NCBI GenBank assembly: GCA_019925095.2
Contig: CM034394.1
Coordinates: forward strand, 6,522,272 to 6,586,271
Origin: Dendrolimus kikuchii
Taxonomy: Eukaryota > Arthropoda > Insecta > Lepidoptera > Lasiocampidae
Reading direction: 5' to 3'
Length of the DNA: 64,000 nucleotides
Shown: one piece after another, positions 54,786 through 64,000 of the stretch
Numbering within the stretch: the first letter of the stretch is position 1
How the letters are laid out: the number at the start of each line of letters is the position of its first letter
The notes under the pieces: generated by a model
Seen by the model: only the letters and a program-made list of their open reading frames with translations
The model's database searches: none
Told to the model about the DNA's origin: nothing
Translations under genes and position numbers: made by a program

Positions 54786-55317
54786 AGGTGTGGCAGAGGA
54801 TGTATGTCAGAACAGAGGAGGAGAAACAGATAGAGAGGGGAAAGAGAGAATTGGGAGAAGGAGAAAGAAAAGAGAGAGTTATCAATTTGAAAACGAGTGT
54901 AAATATAAACGCATTACTGTGTGCTCACAGTGATAGCTAGTACCAAATAACAAAACGGCATCAAAAATATTTTTTTAAAAACACGTGCACAGAGCTGCGA
55001 TGATTCTTTCAATTTTATTCTGGTTTCTTTTAATAACTTTCACGATTATAGCAGAAAGTTTATACAAACTTCGTTAAATCAACAACCAAGTTTCAAAGGA
55101 TCTTGTATTCTGTATGTAACTAAACCCAATTTTAATCGACTGTGATTAAATTTAAGAGGCATACAATAAGAAGTGGATACTTTTTATCATCTTACAAAAT
55201 GTCTACATAAATAATTAATAATATTTAAATAATTGTAAGGGTTTAGAAAGTTATGATGTCAGAACTTTGTACATGTAAAAGGAGTTAAATAGCGCAATCA
55301 TATTTTTAGATAGTAAC

Positions 55318-55795
55318 TAGGGTAGGCCCGCGACTTCGTTCACACTTGACTTGAAATTCCCGCGGGATTCCCGGATCACAAAGTACCGCAGCATTTAAAA
55401 AAGAACGTAAGTTATCGTTTTAGTGAAAACTGTGTCGGAATAAGCTAATTTTTATGCACCCGAATGACTTCAAATCGCTCCCGGGAAAATTCCGCGGGAT
55501 TCCCGAGATATAATATATCACACATTTTATTACATAAAATTTGCAATCGATCGGCGATAAAATCACATTGGAATTTGATTTATTTTCTAATTCTGCCTTT
55601 TTAAATCATTCTCAGAAAATTCCAGCAGGATTTCCTGGATAAAAAGTACTGCAGATTTTAAGTCTACAAATCAGCTGTCGATCTACGAAAAGGACATCGA
55701 AATCGGCCCAGTAGTTTTTACGTGAATCCCGAACAAACATACAGACAAGACATCTAAGAAATATTGCACTGTGTTTGTTCCTATCTATACTAATA
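55318..55795 (-). repeat. CCCGGGA-rich element (family G), longest copy
   Basis: GACTTGAAATTCCCGCGGGA, CAAATCGCTCCCGGGAAAAT, AATCGGCCCAGTAGTTTTTA and, at the right, ATCTATACTAATATTATA. Its right end shares the ATACTAATATTATA motif with the start of the next element. Confidence 0.7.
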
Positions 55796-56037
55796 TTATA
55801 AAGCTGAAGAGTTTGTTTGTTTGCTTGTTTGTTTAAACACGCTAATCTCAGGAACTACTTGGTCTGATTTGAAAAATTCTTTCAGTGTGGGATAGCCCAT
55901 TTATCGAGGAAGGCTATAGGCTATATATCAGCATGCTAAAATCTATAGGAGCGGAGCACCAATGAAGAATGTTTCAAAATCGAAGGGTTTTGAAAGCAAA
56001 TTCCACGCGGACGACGTCGCGGGCACAGCTAGTCGTT
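55785..56037 (+). mobile_element. Short lepidopteran-type element, complete
   Basis: CTATACTAATATTATAAAGC, (GTTT)n, TCAGGAACTACTTGGTCTGA, CCCATTTATCGAGGAAGG and GGGCACAGCTAGTCG. Inverted partial relatives are at 28975-29175 and 29583-29717. Its terminal CTAGT fits a Helitron-like end but that is not proven. Confidence 0.7.
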
Positions 56038-56134
56038 TATATAGTCCAATCGAGTTGTTTTTTATTAAATAGCTGAATTATTTTAGAAATTTTATATTCG
56101 CTTTTTGAATGTTTTATGTTATTTATGGACTTCA

Positions 56135-56305
56135 CCGCCATTGTCATGTTTTAATATTTCCTTAGTTTAGGGGGATGCCTGGAAGAGATCCCTTTTAGCG
56201 ATAAGGCCGCCTTTTGTTCAACAATTATTGTACCTAGTTTTTAAGAAAGTTTTAATTTATGGTGAACAATAAAGTGTTTTCATTCATTCATTCATTCATA
56301 TGACG
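56135..56305 (+). repeat. LINE 3' UTR with CATT-repeat tail
   Basis: GATGCCTGGAAGAGATCCCT, then TTTAGCGATAAGGCCGCC and GTGAACAATAAAGTGTTTTC, then (CATT)n. I remember this as the 3' end of a widespread lepidopteran non-LTR family. No coding part is attached. Confidence 0.6.
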
Positions 56306-57224
56306 GGTCATTGCAGGAGTAAAATAACCCGCGCATTATAAATATGTATAATTTCTCTTCTGTATTTACATTACCAAATGAAGAAATATCCAATATACAA
56401 TTAAATAATTATGGATATAAATAGCATGTCCTTTATGACGACTTTTCTTTCTCTATGTGCTATAATGACGGTTGTCAATTACAAACTCAAAATCTGGCCT
56501 GCCAGCCAGTGGGCGAAAAGATTGGTTTCGCCACACATACGTCGGATTTCATACATTTTTAACAATGGCATTACAATGCGTATTACTCGAAAATATTGTA
56601 ACGAGACTGCGTTACGTGCTTGAATTTTATTACGAATAAGGGTCCAGTAAAGTCTGTGTAAAGTCTACCGCAATCACAATTTACAGGACATAGACCTTTA
56701 CCTTAGAGGTATTGTTTTAAGAACATCTTGGGTACCATACCAAGCGTAATATATTGAAGGGCGTTTAGCGGATCTCGGATATTGAATTCGAAGCTCTTTA
56801 AGTACCTCTATCGTTTATTTATACAGACAAAATAAACGTGAATTATGTGTCTGTGTTTGCAAAATAACGGCAAATAGAAACCAATTCGTAAATAACCTTA
56901 GTTAAGGTATTTTTTATCGATTTCTCTGACGGTTTGCCACGAAGAAACTCATAAATTAAATTTTAATGCAAATTTTAGATATTGAACCAATACTTTTAAT
57001 TTATGTGTATTTTATATTTCGATATATTTCAGAATTCAGAAGAAACGAATATTTACAACTTATACTGCTATTTATCTTGGAGTATCATACAGTGATAATA
57101 CTGAAATAGAAAATTCTCAAGAATTGAAGTTTTTAACAAATCCATTCATTTTTATTAAAATACTAAAGTCGTTGCTATTTTTGGATTATATAGAAAGGGA
57201 TATTTGTCCAAATGTACGAAATAA
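56306..57224. other. Spacer, no gene recognised
   Basis: Contains a 70-codon ORF (56411-56623) with no motif. Otherwise AT-rich. Confidence 0.4.
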
Positions 57225-57470
57225 CTAATAGCTTAGATACCTGCTCATATATGAGTACGATTGAGTTCAAATCCCAAGAATGAAGGATATATTTCTGGCC
57301 TATTATTACAATCACTACATGCTGAGGCTAAAACAAACCAACTTACCTGCACATAAAGTTCACCCATGTGTGATACCCGTCAATTTATTTTGGACAAGTT
57401 TGATATGTATAGAGGCCTATCCTTTGAAATAGAAAAACCCTAGCCCAGCAGTGAAAGCTTTCTTATTTAA
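57225..57470 (+). repeat. Diverged SINE (relative of 24165-24430)
   Basis: GAGTTCAAATCCCAAGAATG is a box B-like block. The tail GGCCTATCCTTTGAAATA and CTAGCCCAGCAGTGAAAG matches the common tail in decayed form. Confidence 0.4.
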
Positions 57471-57752
57471 AAAAAAAGTAATTCGGGGGTGGACAAAGAG
57501 CCGATTTCAATTAATCGAAGCACTAGTAATAAATCAAGTGTTCTCAATACAACGACTCAGTGATTACACCATGAGCCCGTCCAAATTGATACAAACGACT
57601 GTTTAGTCCAATAAATTAGACTACGGGAAGTATTAGAGTGGAAGACTGTTAGATATATTGGGCCAAGTGGCGACCGCTAATCGATACCGGTTGCCAACAG
57701 AAGAAAAAAATATTAGAATTCTTGTGTTGGTTTGGTATTTATAGCTGAAGTA

Positions 57753-57840
57753 CAGAAGATAAGCTGACGGGCCACCTAATGGAAAGCGGTTACCATGGCC
57801 TATAGACACCAATACCAATACGATGCGGTGCCATAGTAGA
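57753..57840 (-). repeat. SINE family B fragment
   Basis: GATAAGCTGACGGGCCACCT and GGAAAGCGGTTACCATGGCC. Both ends are lost. Confidence 0.65.
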
Positions 57841-58284
57841 AAGAAGACGAAGGCATCAATCTGAACAGTTCCTCGGATATTCTCCATTAAACAGACTGTA
57901 GAATACGCATAGACACGTGAAGTCTCTCCGAAGGCTAGTTGGACTTATCTAGGCCATCAGTGAGTGAGGGTATTGTAGACAACGAAGTTGTTTGATTTGG
58001 TTATACAATATTTTCATAGTTCTGTATTAGAATATAAAATGTGTGTGTATAAATTATGTTTATTTCATCGAAATACGGTACAAAACATGTCTTTGAATTA
58101 AAAATAGTTGGACACGTTTCGTTGATTAATTAAATCTATCTAAATTAAATATAATTCTATTATACAACAAATAAAATCCATGTGACGTATGTAGGTTTTG
58201 CAGTGACTAACAAAGCCACTTACGCATTTTTAACTTTAGTATGGCTTGGAAAAATGTGTTATTAACTTGTAGCCTTACGGTCTT

Positions 58285-58367
58285 ATTCATAGAGAGTTAG
58301 AGTAAGTTTGAACGCTTCTTTAAGAAGCACAAAGAAGAGTTCAAGCTTACTCTAACTCTCTATGAAT
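58285..58367. repeat. Long hairpin, about 37-bp arms
   Basis: ATTCATAGAGAGTTAGAGTA... pairs with ...TACTCTAACTCTCTATGAAT with about two mismatches and a loop of roughly 9 nt (AAGAAGCAC). A related single arm lies at 31947-31995. Either a tiny MITE or a hairpin-forming transcript candidate. Confidence 0.75.
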
Positions 58368-58449
58368 TTTTATCCTTACGATCGGATCTCCCTTTCAACA
58401 TGAACATTTCACCTATACGAAGCGCTTTGCGTCCACCTTATCATGCGCA

Positions 58450-58640
58450 TTGCAAAAGAGTGAAACTCATTGCTAAAGTCTCTCTTTCTGATACCTTGAT
58501 GTCTTCAAGTCGCATGGTTCGCGTACCTTCTAGGTAAGCGTCTCTTTCTTAGACCATATCTGTGCTCGATATCGGGCTAGTTTTCTAGCCTGATATCGAC
58601 GGTCAAACGCGAACCAACACTACTATAAAAACAATATGGA
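58450..58640 (+). pseudogene. Non-LTR retrotransposon C-terminus and 3' UTR, second copy
   Basis: AACTCATTGCTAAAGTCTCT and CTTGATGTCTTCAAGTCGCA, then ACCTTCTAGGTAAGCG and AGACCATATCTGTGCTCG, parallel to 25655-25835 with substitutions and indels that destroy the frame. It contains a small inserted inverted repeat, GATATCGGGCTAG / CTAGCCTGATATC. Confidence 0.55.
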
Positions 58641-58974
58641 TAACCATCAAAAAAGGTTTTCCATAAACTTTTTAAGTTGCACTTAATAAATAAAGGTTTA
58701 ATTAGCACAATAAATACGCTTTGTAGAAACTAAAAAACGTCTTCAAAAACACTTAGTTTCTTAATACCACATTACGAGCATATAATGTTCATTGACAAAG
58801 TCAATTCTCGTTATTACGATCACTGCGGTTCTTAAAGCAGCTAGACGTCTTTGTGAGCCCACAAAATCTTATAATGACAGCCGTTATGAGACATTATGCT
58901 AGAATTACATTTTCCAAGTAACCTAATTTTATTACATGAAGATAATTTTAAGTTTAATTTCTTGGCTTATTTCG

Positions 58975-59100
58975 TCAGCCTCTGTGGTCTAATGGTCTGA
59001 GCTTTACTGCTTAATTTATTGGAACGTAGATGTCCTGGGTTTGATTTTGGTGGTTGCCGTCGCCTATGGATATCTGTCACATCAGAAGTTTTACCATCGT
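58975..59100 (+). repeat. Chimeric SINE: tRNA-like head joined to family B core
   Basis: GTCAGCCTCTGTGGTCTAAT and CCTGGGTTTGATTTTGG look like box A and box B regions of a tRNA-derived head. They continue directly into GCCGTCGCCTATGGATATCT, which is the family B core on the opposite strand. Confidence 0.4.
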
Positions 59101-59110
59101 GCTGCCAGTC

Positions 59111-60073
59111 TTAAGGAAATTTATGAGACTTTTCTTAATAACCTTATATCGTAAAGCAAAAGTAAAATATTTAGAATAGCCTATAAGTCCAATGCTGAGT
59201 TCGAGCCGTCCCATTTTTAGAGAAACAGACAGTATACGCGCTACGCTGATCCAGAGCGCCTTAGTGGGAACCCTGCCAAGTTCAAACGTCAGCACGTGGT
59301 AATTGCAACTATAAACACATTGGATCAGAAAATTCTTTAATTGGTGCATACTTTCTGACCACATCGATTTTGCAACGCAAATATGGGACTCGAGAGCGTT
59401 ATAGAATAGTTATATAGAATAGATCACATCGATACAAATGTTTAATAAACGGCTAATAAAAAGATACTAACCCAAAAAATATACCACCTCTTAGGCTCTA
59501 ACACTGATCTATTATCTCCTAATATTAGACAGTAATCACATATTCAACCAACAATCCACTCATTTACGTAATATGATCGTGCAAATGAAATCGATGACGG
59601 CCACAACATGTATGGGCGAATAAAAAGATTCAATAACGGAAAGTAATTGTTAGCCTGCGATAGAGTGGTGACCCAAAAAACACATGTACGCCTAAAAAGG
59701 GTCAAGACACTAGAGATTGTCCGGCCGATAATAAGATAAACAATCACTACAAACGTTTCTCGTCAACAAACATGTCGCATCTTGTTTTCTTTCGTAAGCG
59801 AATAATCCCGGAAAAATGATTCCGGAACATTTTCCGCTATTCCCTAATGAATACGCAAAGGGAAGCCACCACTTTTGGAAGCGGGTCAACCCTATCTTGA
59901 TAGAGTGGAATTATGTAATGCTTGCGACTTTTTAATACTGTCTACGAATGTTTTGATTCAAATTATTTTGTTTGACAGTATCTCTCTTACTTTTCACTTA
60001 TATTTCCATACATTGGTGTCAGCACAGTATATTGTCTTTCACACTATTTTATTTCTGACATAAGTCATCTAGA
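59111..60073. other. Spacer, no gene recognised
   Basis: A 95-codon minus-strand ORF (59077-59364) overlaps the chimeric SINE and has no motif. Otherwise AT-rich DNA. Confidence 0.4.
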
Positions 60074-60613
60074 ATATGGTTACGAGTTAGCGGGACTCGA
60101 ATTAAAATGCCGTTAGAATTATTATAGAGTTTATTAGAACTAAACAGACACGTATAACACAGGTACAAATATAACAAAACACAACAAATCCAAACGTAGT
60201 GCAGAAGGTCGTAATTCAATAAAAAGCGCAATGTCCGTCACTATTAGATTCCCGAACGTACACAAGTCACGCCCGTATCGTAGTTATAGCTCAACTGACC
60301 CCTCTCTCAATCAGGCCGTCGTTCTATACTTCACAAATGCAAATGTGCCCGCCGGGCAACGTCGACACAATTTCCTAGAATTAGCTTGTAATTTTAATCC
60401 GCAACACCTGGCTAATGATACTCCTGAGCGAGTACAATATGACAATAGGCTGTTCTCCATAATAACTGGAAACGTATGCCAATAAATAAGTGAACAAAAG
60501 AAGACGATCATAAAAGGATTACAATTAGTTCAAATGCCGACAGGTAATAAAATGTGCTTTTACAGATCTGTACGTGGAATTTGTCTTTGTCAGCGCCTAA
60601 GTTGCAACAATAT
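60074..60613 (+). mobile_element. Solo LTR, copy 3
   Basis: The body (60078-60609) starts GGTTACGAG, one substitution from the TGTTACGAG of copy 1, and ends GCAACA. It is flanked by ATAT at 60074-60077 and 60610-60613. It is the most diverged copy and carries an extra stretch after 60420. The embedded frame (60231-60485) is still open. Confidence 0.8.
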
Positions 60614-60639
60614 CATCAATTTTCATGTCATCATTCACG

Positions 60640-60885
60640 CAATCCATCCATTTTTTAATCCTACCTTTACTCATATAGCTTCTGTTTTTGCAATATTTTT
60701 TGACACCGGATATTCATCCCTCCTCATAACTAGTTCAAACCATCTAAATTATATTCCTCTCAATTTTTCAGAATGGATGCAACTTTCAAAGACATCCTTG
60801 AGTACTCGTGTCTTATTTTATCCATTCTCGTAACATCACACATCCATCTCAACATCCTAATCTCGACTGAGTAGAGATTTTTAAT
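60640..60885 (-). pseudogene. RTE-type LINE fragment (family RTE-B)
   Basis: Minus strand reads a decayed WMC.VTRMDK-like block (complement of ATCACACATCCATCTCAACA) and a MSLKVA-like block (complement of TTGAAAGTTGCATCCATT region). Partner of 54532-54785 and 43410-43580. Confidence 0.6.
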
Positions 60886-60897
60886 AGGTTAGATTCC

Positions 60898-61330
60898 ATC
60901 TATACATAAAGATAAGTAAAATTAAGGTGTCTGTTTCTAATGTCAAAATAAGAGCTTTTTACCACGTGCAGTATAGAATGTGTCCAGCATGACACTTTTA
61001 GACAAAGTTGTGGTGTCAATTTAAGGCTATTAGGTCAAATTAATAGAATTCTGGCAGACCCATCTTCGAATGATGCCAGAATTCTATATAAACTGGTAGA
61101 TATGATAAATCAGTAATTAGCTACTATATTTTGTTGTACTACGTAATTGTACTTACCAGGGCAGCATGATCGCTTAAGCGAAAAGGCCTTTAATTATGAA
61201 TAATAAAAAAGTATATACAGGACTTATATCAAAATATAATTTTTAAATTTTTTTGTCTGCCTGGATGTTCCGGATAATCTCTCAAACGGCTGAACCAATT
61301 TGAACAAAACGTTTCACTTTTTTTTCACTC
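60898..61330 (+). repeat. Dispersed repeat, partner of 24948-25165
   Basis: CATCTATACATAAAGATAAG, AGAGCTTTTTACCACG, then about 200 bp not in the partner, then TTGTCTGCCTGGATGTTCCG and AATCTCTCAAACGGCTGAAC. The extra middle (60985-61200) holds a near-palindromic pair, ATAGAATTCTGGCA / TGCCAGAATTCTAT. Confidence 0.5.
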
Positions 61331-61619
61331 CACATAAAACAGTATTTATGAAATGTAACAGTTTAAATGTCGAATAACATTATAACTTCTGCACTACAAT
61401 CCTTCGTATACACAGAGAAACGTAGGCACCGAGCTGATTGCATTTCTGATTCTCTCTGAAGCAGCTGGTAATTAACTTGATGCAACTACGTGTGGCTTCG
61501 AGAAAAGCGATTTTAAACATCTTGTCACTGGTACTATTTACAACGTTGATTTCGTACAAAATATCAGAAACAAAAAACAGAATACAAAAAAATATAGCCG
61601 AAATTATCCCGTATCTTAT

Positions 61620-61928
61620 TCGTGCAAGAACGGAGAAAGAATACAATTTCCTGCGGCCGGGCGGCCTGTCGTAAGAGGCGACAAACGACCCACAGCCAGG
61701 TGGTAGGGCATTTACCCGACTGGATTGCTACCACCCCTGGTCTAAAGTATGTAGCCATAACAACCTTAAGTTGTGTTCCGGTATTAATACCCAGGTTCCA
61801 ATCTCCTTTAAGACAGCAGTAGCGCATTTGTAGCACCTTTGGTGTTGCAAATTTCCATAGGCGATGGTAACCGCTTTCCATCTAGTGGGCCGTCTGCCTG
61901 TCTGCTGAACTCCTGCAATAAAAAAAAT
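61620..61928 (+). repeat. SINE family B, full length
   Basis: TCGTGCAAGAACGGAGAAAG to CCTGCAATAAAAAAAATC, with all internal blocks. ATCTTA occurs just upstream (61613-61618 area) and just after the A tail, a possible short duplication. Confidence 0.9.
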
Positions 61929-62416
61929 CTTAAAACTAACTTAAAAATAACTCAACATAATTATCTTATACAAATATTTTATTTTTATTTTCTTGAACTC
62001 TACTTTTGTTTTGTTCAGAATTGTTTGCTTTTTAGTTTAAATGTTAGAGAAGAAAAACATAACTTTTACAACTACAGAAGAGAGTCTCACCAAGTATATC
62101 ATACTTAAATAAAAAAATTGACTGTGACATATCGTTATGATTATTTAAGACTTATCTAACAATATGCTAAACAGATGAATATGACGGAATCAAAAGAGTA
62201 CCTTTTTCCAGCATATAGAAAGACGCCTTCTTTCTTACAATTATATAGTAGTAAAAGGTCTGTATGAGATATAACTAGAGCACACTAAAAAGTTTTGATA
62301 AGAATACTACAAGAGATCGGATGTTTTACGTTTGTTTACCCATACACAACGTTATGTTATGGGATTTAAAAAATATATATTATAAATTCATTCAGTCAAT
62401 CATTGGAGGCAGAGCA
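61929..62416. other. Spacer, no gene recognised
   Basis: AT-rich; nothing named. Confidence 0.4.
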
Positions 62417-62500
62417 CGTCCGGTGTTGATAATGTCTATAGGCGATGCTAACCGCAATCGGTCAGTCTGTCTGCTATACTTTCGCATTAAATAAAAAATA
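62417..62500 (+). repeat. SINE family B, 3' fragment
   Basis: ATGTCTATAGGCGATGCTAA, GTCAGTCTGTCTGCTATAC and a terminal AAATAAAAAATA. Confidence 0.65.
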
Positions 62501-63040
62501 TAAAAATACACCACTTCTTATCTCTGAAATATGAATATTAAATAATAAGATTTTTACAAACTCTTTAATAAAATTGCAGATTAATTACATACTTCCATTT
62601 TATATCTTGAATTAATTACAAAAAGAAATTTCACGCACAATTTAAGGCCACGCACTTTCAATAAATTTACAATAATGTATGTAAGTACTTATTAAAGTCG
62701 AGAACGTTGTGTACATAATATGCATGTAAGCAACACTTTTTCTTGTAATAAAAGCTCTAATGAAGAAATATCTCAGACTACGATGCTTTGTTTTTTTCGA
62801 TGATTTCAAAATTTCGATAAATTCCAATACTCCAGCCAGAAATTTTGATTGAAAAAGCCTATACCTACATTGCACAAGAATGTTGTTTTAACAAATAAAA
62901 TATTAATATATGTATATACTATACATATGTATGTAAGCTCGTCAGAGCCGTATAAGCTCAGCAAGGCTTTACTCATCAGAATTCATCATGGCATGGCATG
63001 AATATGTGGGCATATTTATGAAATTAACATCTTTTGTCAT
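62501..63040. other. Spacer, no gene recognised
   Basis: AT-rich, with TATGTATATACTATACATAT near 62910. Confidence 0.4.
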
Positions 63041-63240
63041 CTGTACTAATATTATAAAGAGGAAAGATATGATTGTTTGTTTGCATTGAATAGGCTCCGA
63101 AACTACTGAACCGATTTGAAAACATCTTTCACTGTTGGCAAGCTACTTTATCCGCGAGTGACATAGGATATATTATATTTTCAAAAAAATTAGGGATCCT
63201 TACTAATACTCCAATAATGTAACCGAAGGTGTAAAAAAAT
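63041..63240 (+). mobile_element. Short lepidopteran-type element, partner of 16582-16800
   Basis: TGTACTAATATTATAAAGAG, AAACTACTGAACCGATTTGA and ATTAGGGATCCTTACTAATA match the partner in order. Confidence 0.6.
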
Positions 63241-63609
63241 GCCTAAAATATTCGTTACATCGCGTGCGCTGTGAAAACTATTAATGATAGAATAAAATAA
63301 TGTAGGGGAGACTGGGGCTGGTTGTCTTCAATAACTTAATAATCCAACAACATAATGTTTATATTGGTTAAATAACAATTATCCCTCTAGACAATGATTA
63401 CGTTATAATTCAAGTTGATTAAGGTAATGGACAGTGATTGGTTGCAAACTTGATTCGCTGGCGACCATTTCTTTGGAAGAGGTCATAATATTTTGTTCCT
63501 TATAGCTCGATACGGCCAACACCACTTCCTTAGACACGACGCTTCGTCAGAGTGACATTGAAAACACATCACTCTTTTTTTATATATTTTTTTTAATCGG
63601 CAAACAAAC
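63241..63609. other. Spacer with possible TE remnant
   Basis: GTAGGGGAGACTGGGGCTGG (63303-63322) resembles the start of a dispersed insect repeat but no second end was found. Confidence 0.3.
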
Positions 63610-63830
63610 ACAAATTTTTCCCCAAATTAAGCAAGTTACGCTTGTGTTGTGGGTAATATACAACGTACTACTACTCTGGGGCTGATCCCAGACACCCAGA
63701 CCATAGTAAATAACGGAGAAAATACGTTTCCGAAATTTACTATGCCAGGAATCGAACCCGGAGCCTCTGCGTTGCAGTGAGGTAGGCCGGCAAAGGCTTA
63801 GCCTACTCCACCACAGAGGCCGTCAAAAAA
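63610..63830 (-). repeat. tRNA-derived SINE (family T), best copy
   Basis: Read on the minus strand: GGCCTCTGTGGTGGAGTAGG (box A region), CTCCGGGTTCGATTCCTGGC (box B), TTTACTATGGTCTGGGTGTC and ACACAAGCGTAACTTGC. It matches 45231-45440. Pol III promoter boxes look intact but there is no cloverleaf. Confidence 0.75.
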
Positions 63831-64000
63831 CTCTTGACAATGAAATATCAATGAACCTCTTACAAACATTTGTTATTTATTTAATTATCTAGTAATCAAA
63901 ATTATGTATACTGTTTCTCCATAGAAAACATTATTTAATGTAGTTTAAATGTCTTATAGCCGATTGCTATATCTTACTATTCATTCACTCGCCTTACCAT

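Noticed and set aside
63735..63825. A functional tRNA gene (box A and box B readable on the minus strand)
   Set aside because: No acceptor stem or anticodon arm, and the sequence continues into a SINE body found at other loci.

Overview
This is a gene-poor, AT-rich stretch of animal nuclear DNA packed with transposable elements. It looks lepidopteran. The evidence is an intact BEL/Pao retrotransposon, RTE-type LINE fragments with very short 3' UTRs and tetranucleotide tails, many copies of an A-tailed SINE of a type I associate with moths and butterflies, tRNA-derived SINE fragments, and short elements ending in a TAATATTAGTATAGAT-like motif. The host assignment rests on repeat style, not on a host gene. 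I find no convincing host protein-coding gene, rRNA, functional tRNA or CRISPR array.

Layout. 80-1240 is a non-coding element with inverted arms of about 155 bp. 1.2-7.5 kb is AT-rich spacer with a truncated RTE copy, a short LINE 3' end and two perfect palindromes. 7577-8052 is a solo LTR. Seventeen bases later comes the centrepiece, a complete BEL/Pao element (8070-14766). It has two 316-bp LTRs that look identical and one uninterrupted 1842-codon Gag-Pol frame (9025-14553) covering the Gag region, two zinc knuckles, protease, RT with YMDD, RNase H and a D,D,E integrase. It is much more GC-rich than its surroundings. 15-27 kb is a mosaic of SINEs, LINE tails and MITE-like repeats. 27760-28597 is a PIF/Harbinger-like element with 17-bp terminal inverted repeats and a TTA duplication, itself carrying an antisense LINE fragment. 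28.6-43 kb holds further short elements, an RTE fragment, a 118-bp tandem duplication, a strong foldback, a 94-bp TA-cored palindrome and a second solo LTR (minus strand). 43-64 kb has LINE 3' ends, more SINEs, a probable hAT-like element with a nested RTE copy, a third solo LTR and degenerate RTE fragments.

Relationships. Five 5'-truncated copies of one RTE family (about 4.2, 15.3, 18.3, 50.2 and 53.7 kb) each have a 10-14 bp target-site duplication that can be read directly. All three solo LTRs belong to one family and have exact 4-bp duplications (ATAT, TTAT on the element strand, ATAT). Only the BEL/Pao element appears capable of autonomous activity. It shows two oddities: no target-site duplication, and a conventional-looking start codon at 8894 in a different frame from the main ORF, joined at a C-run that fits a -1 slippery heptamer. 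I did not find a novel multi-gene system. The most useful leads are the BEL N-terminal frame junction, the missing duplication, the Harbinger element and the long inverted-repeat elements.
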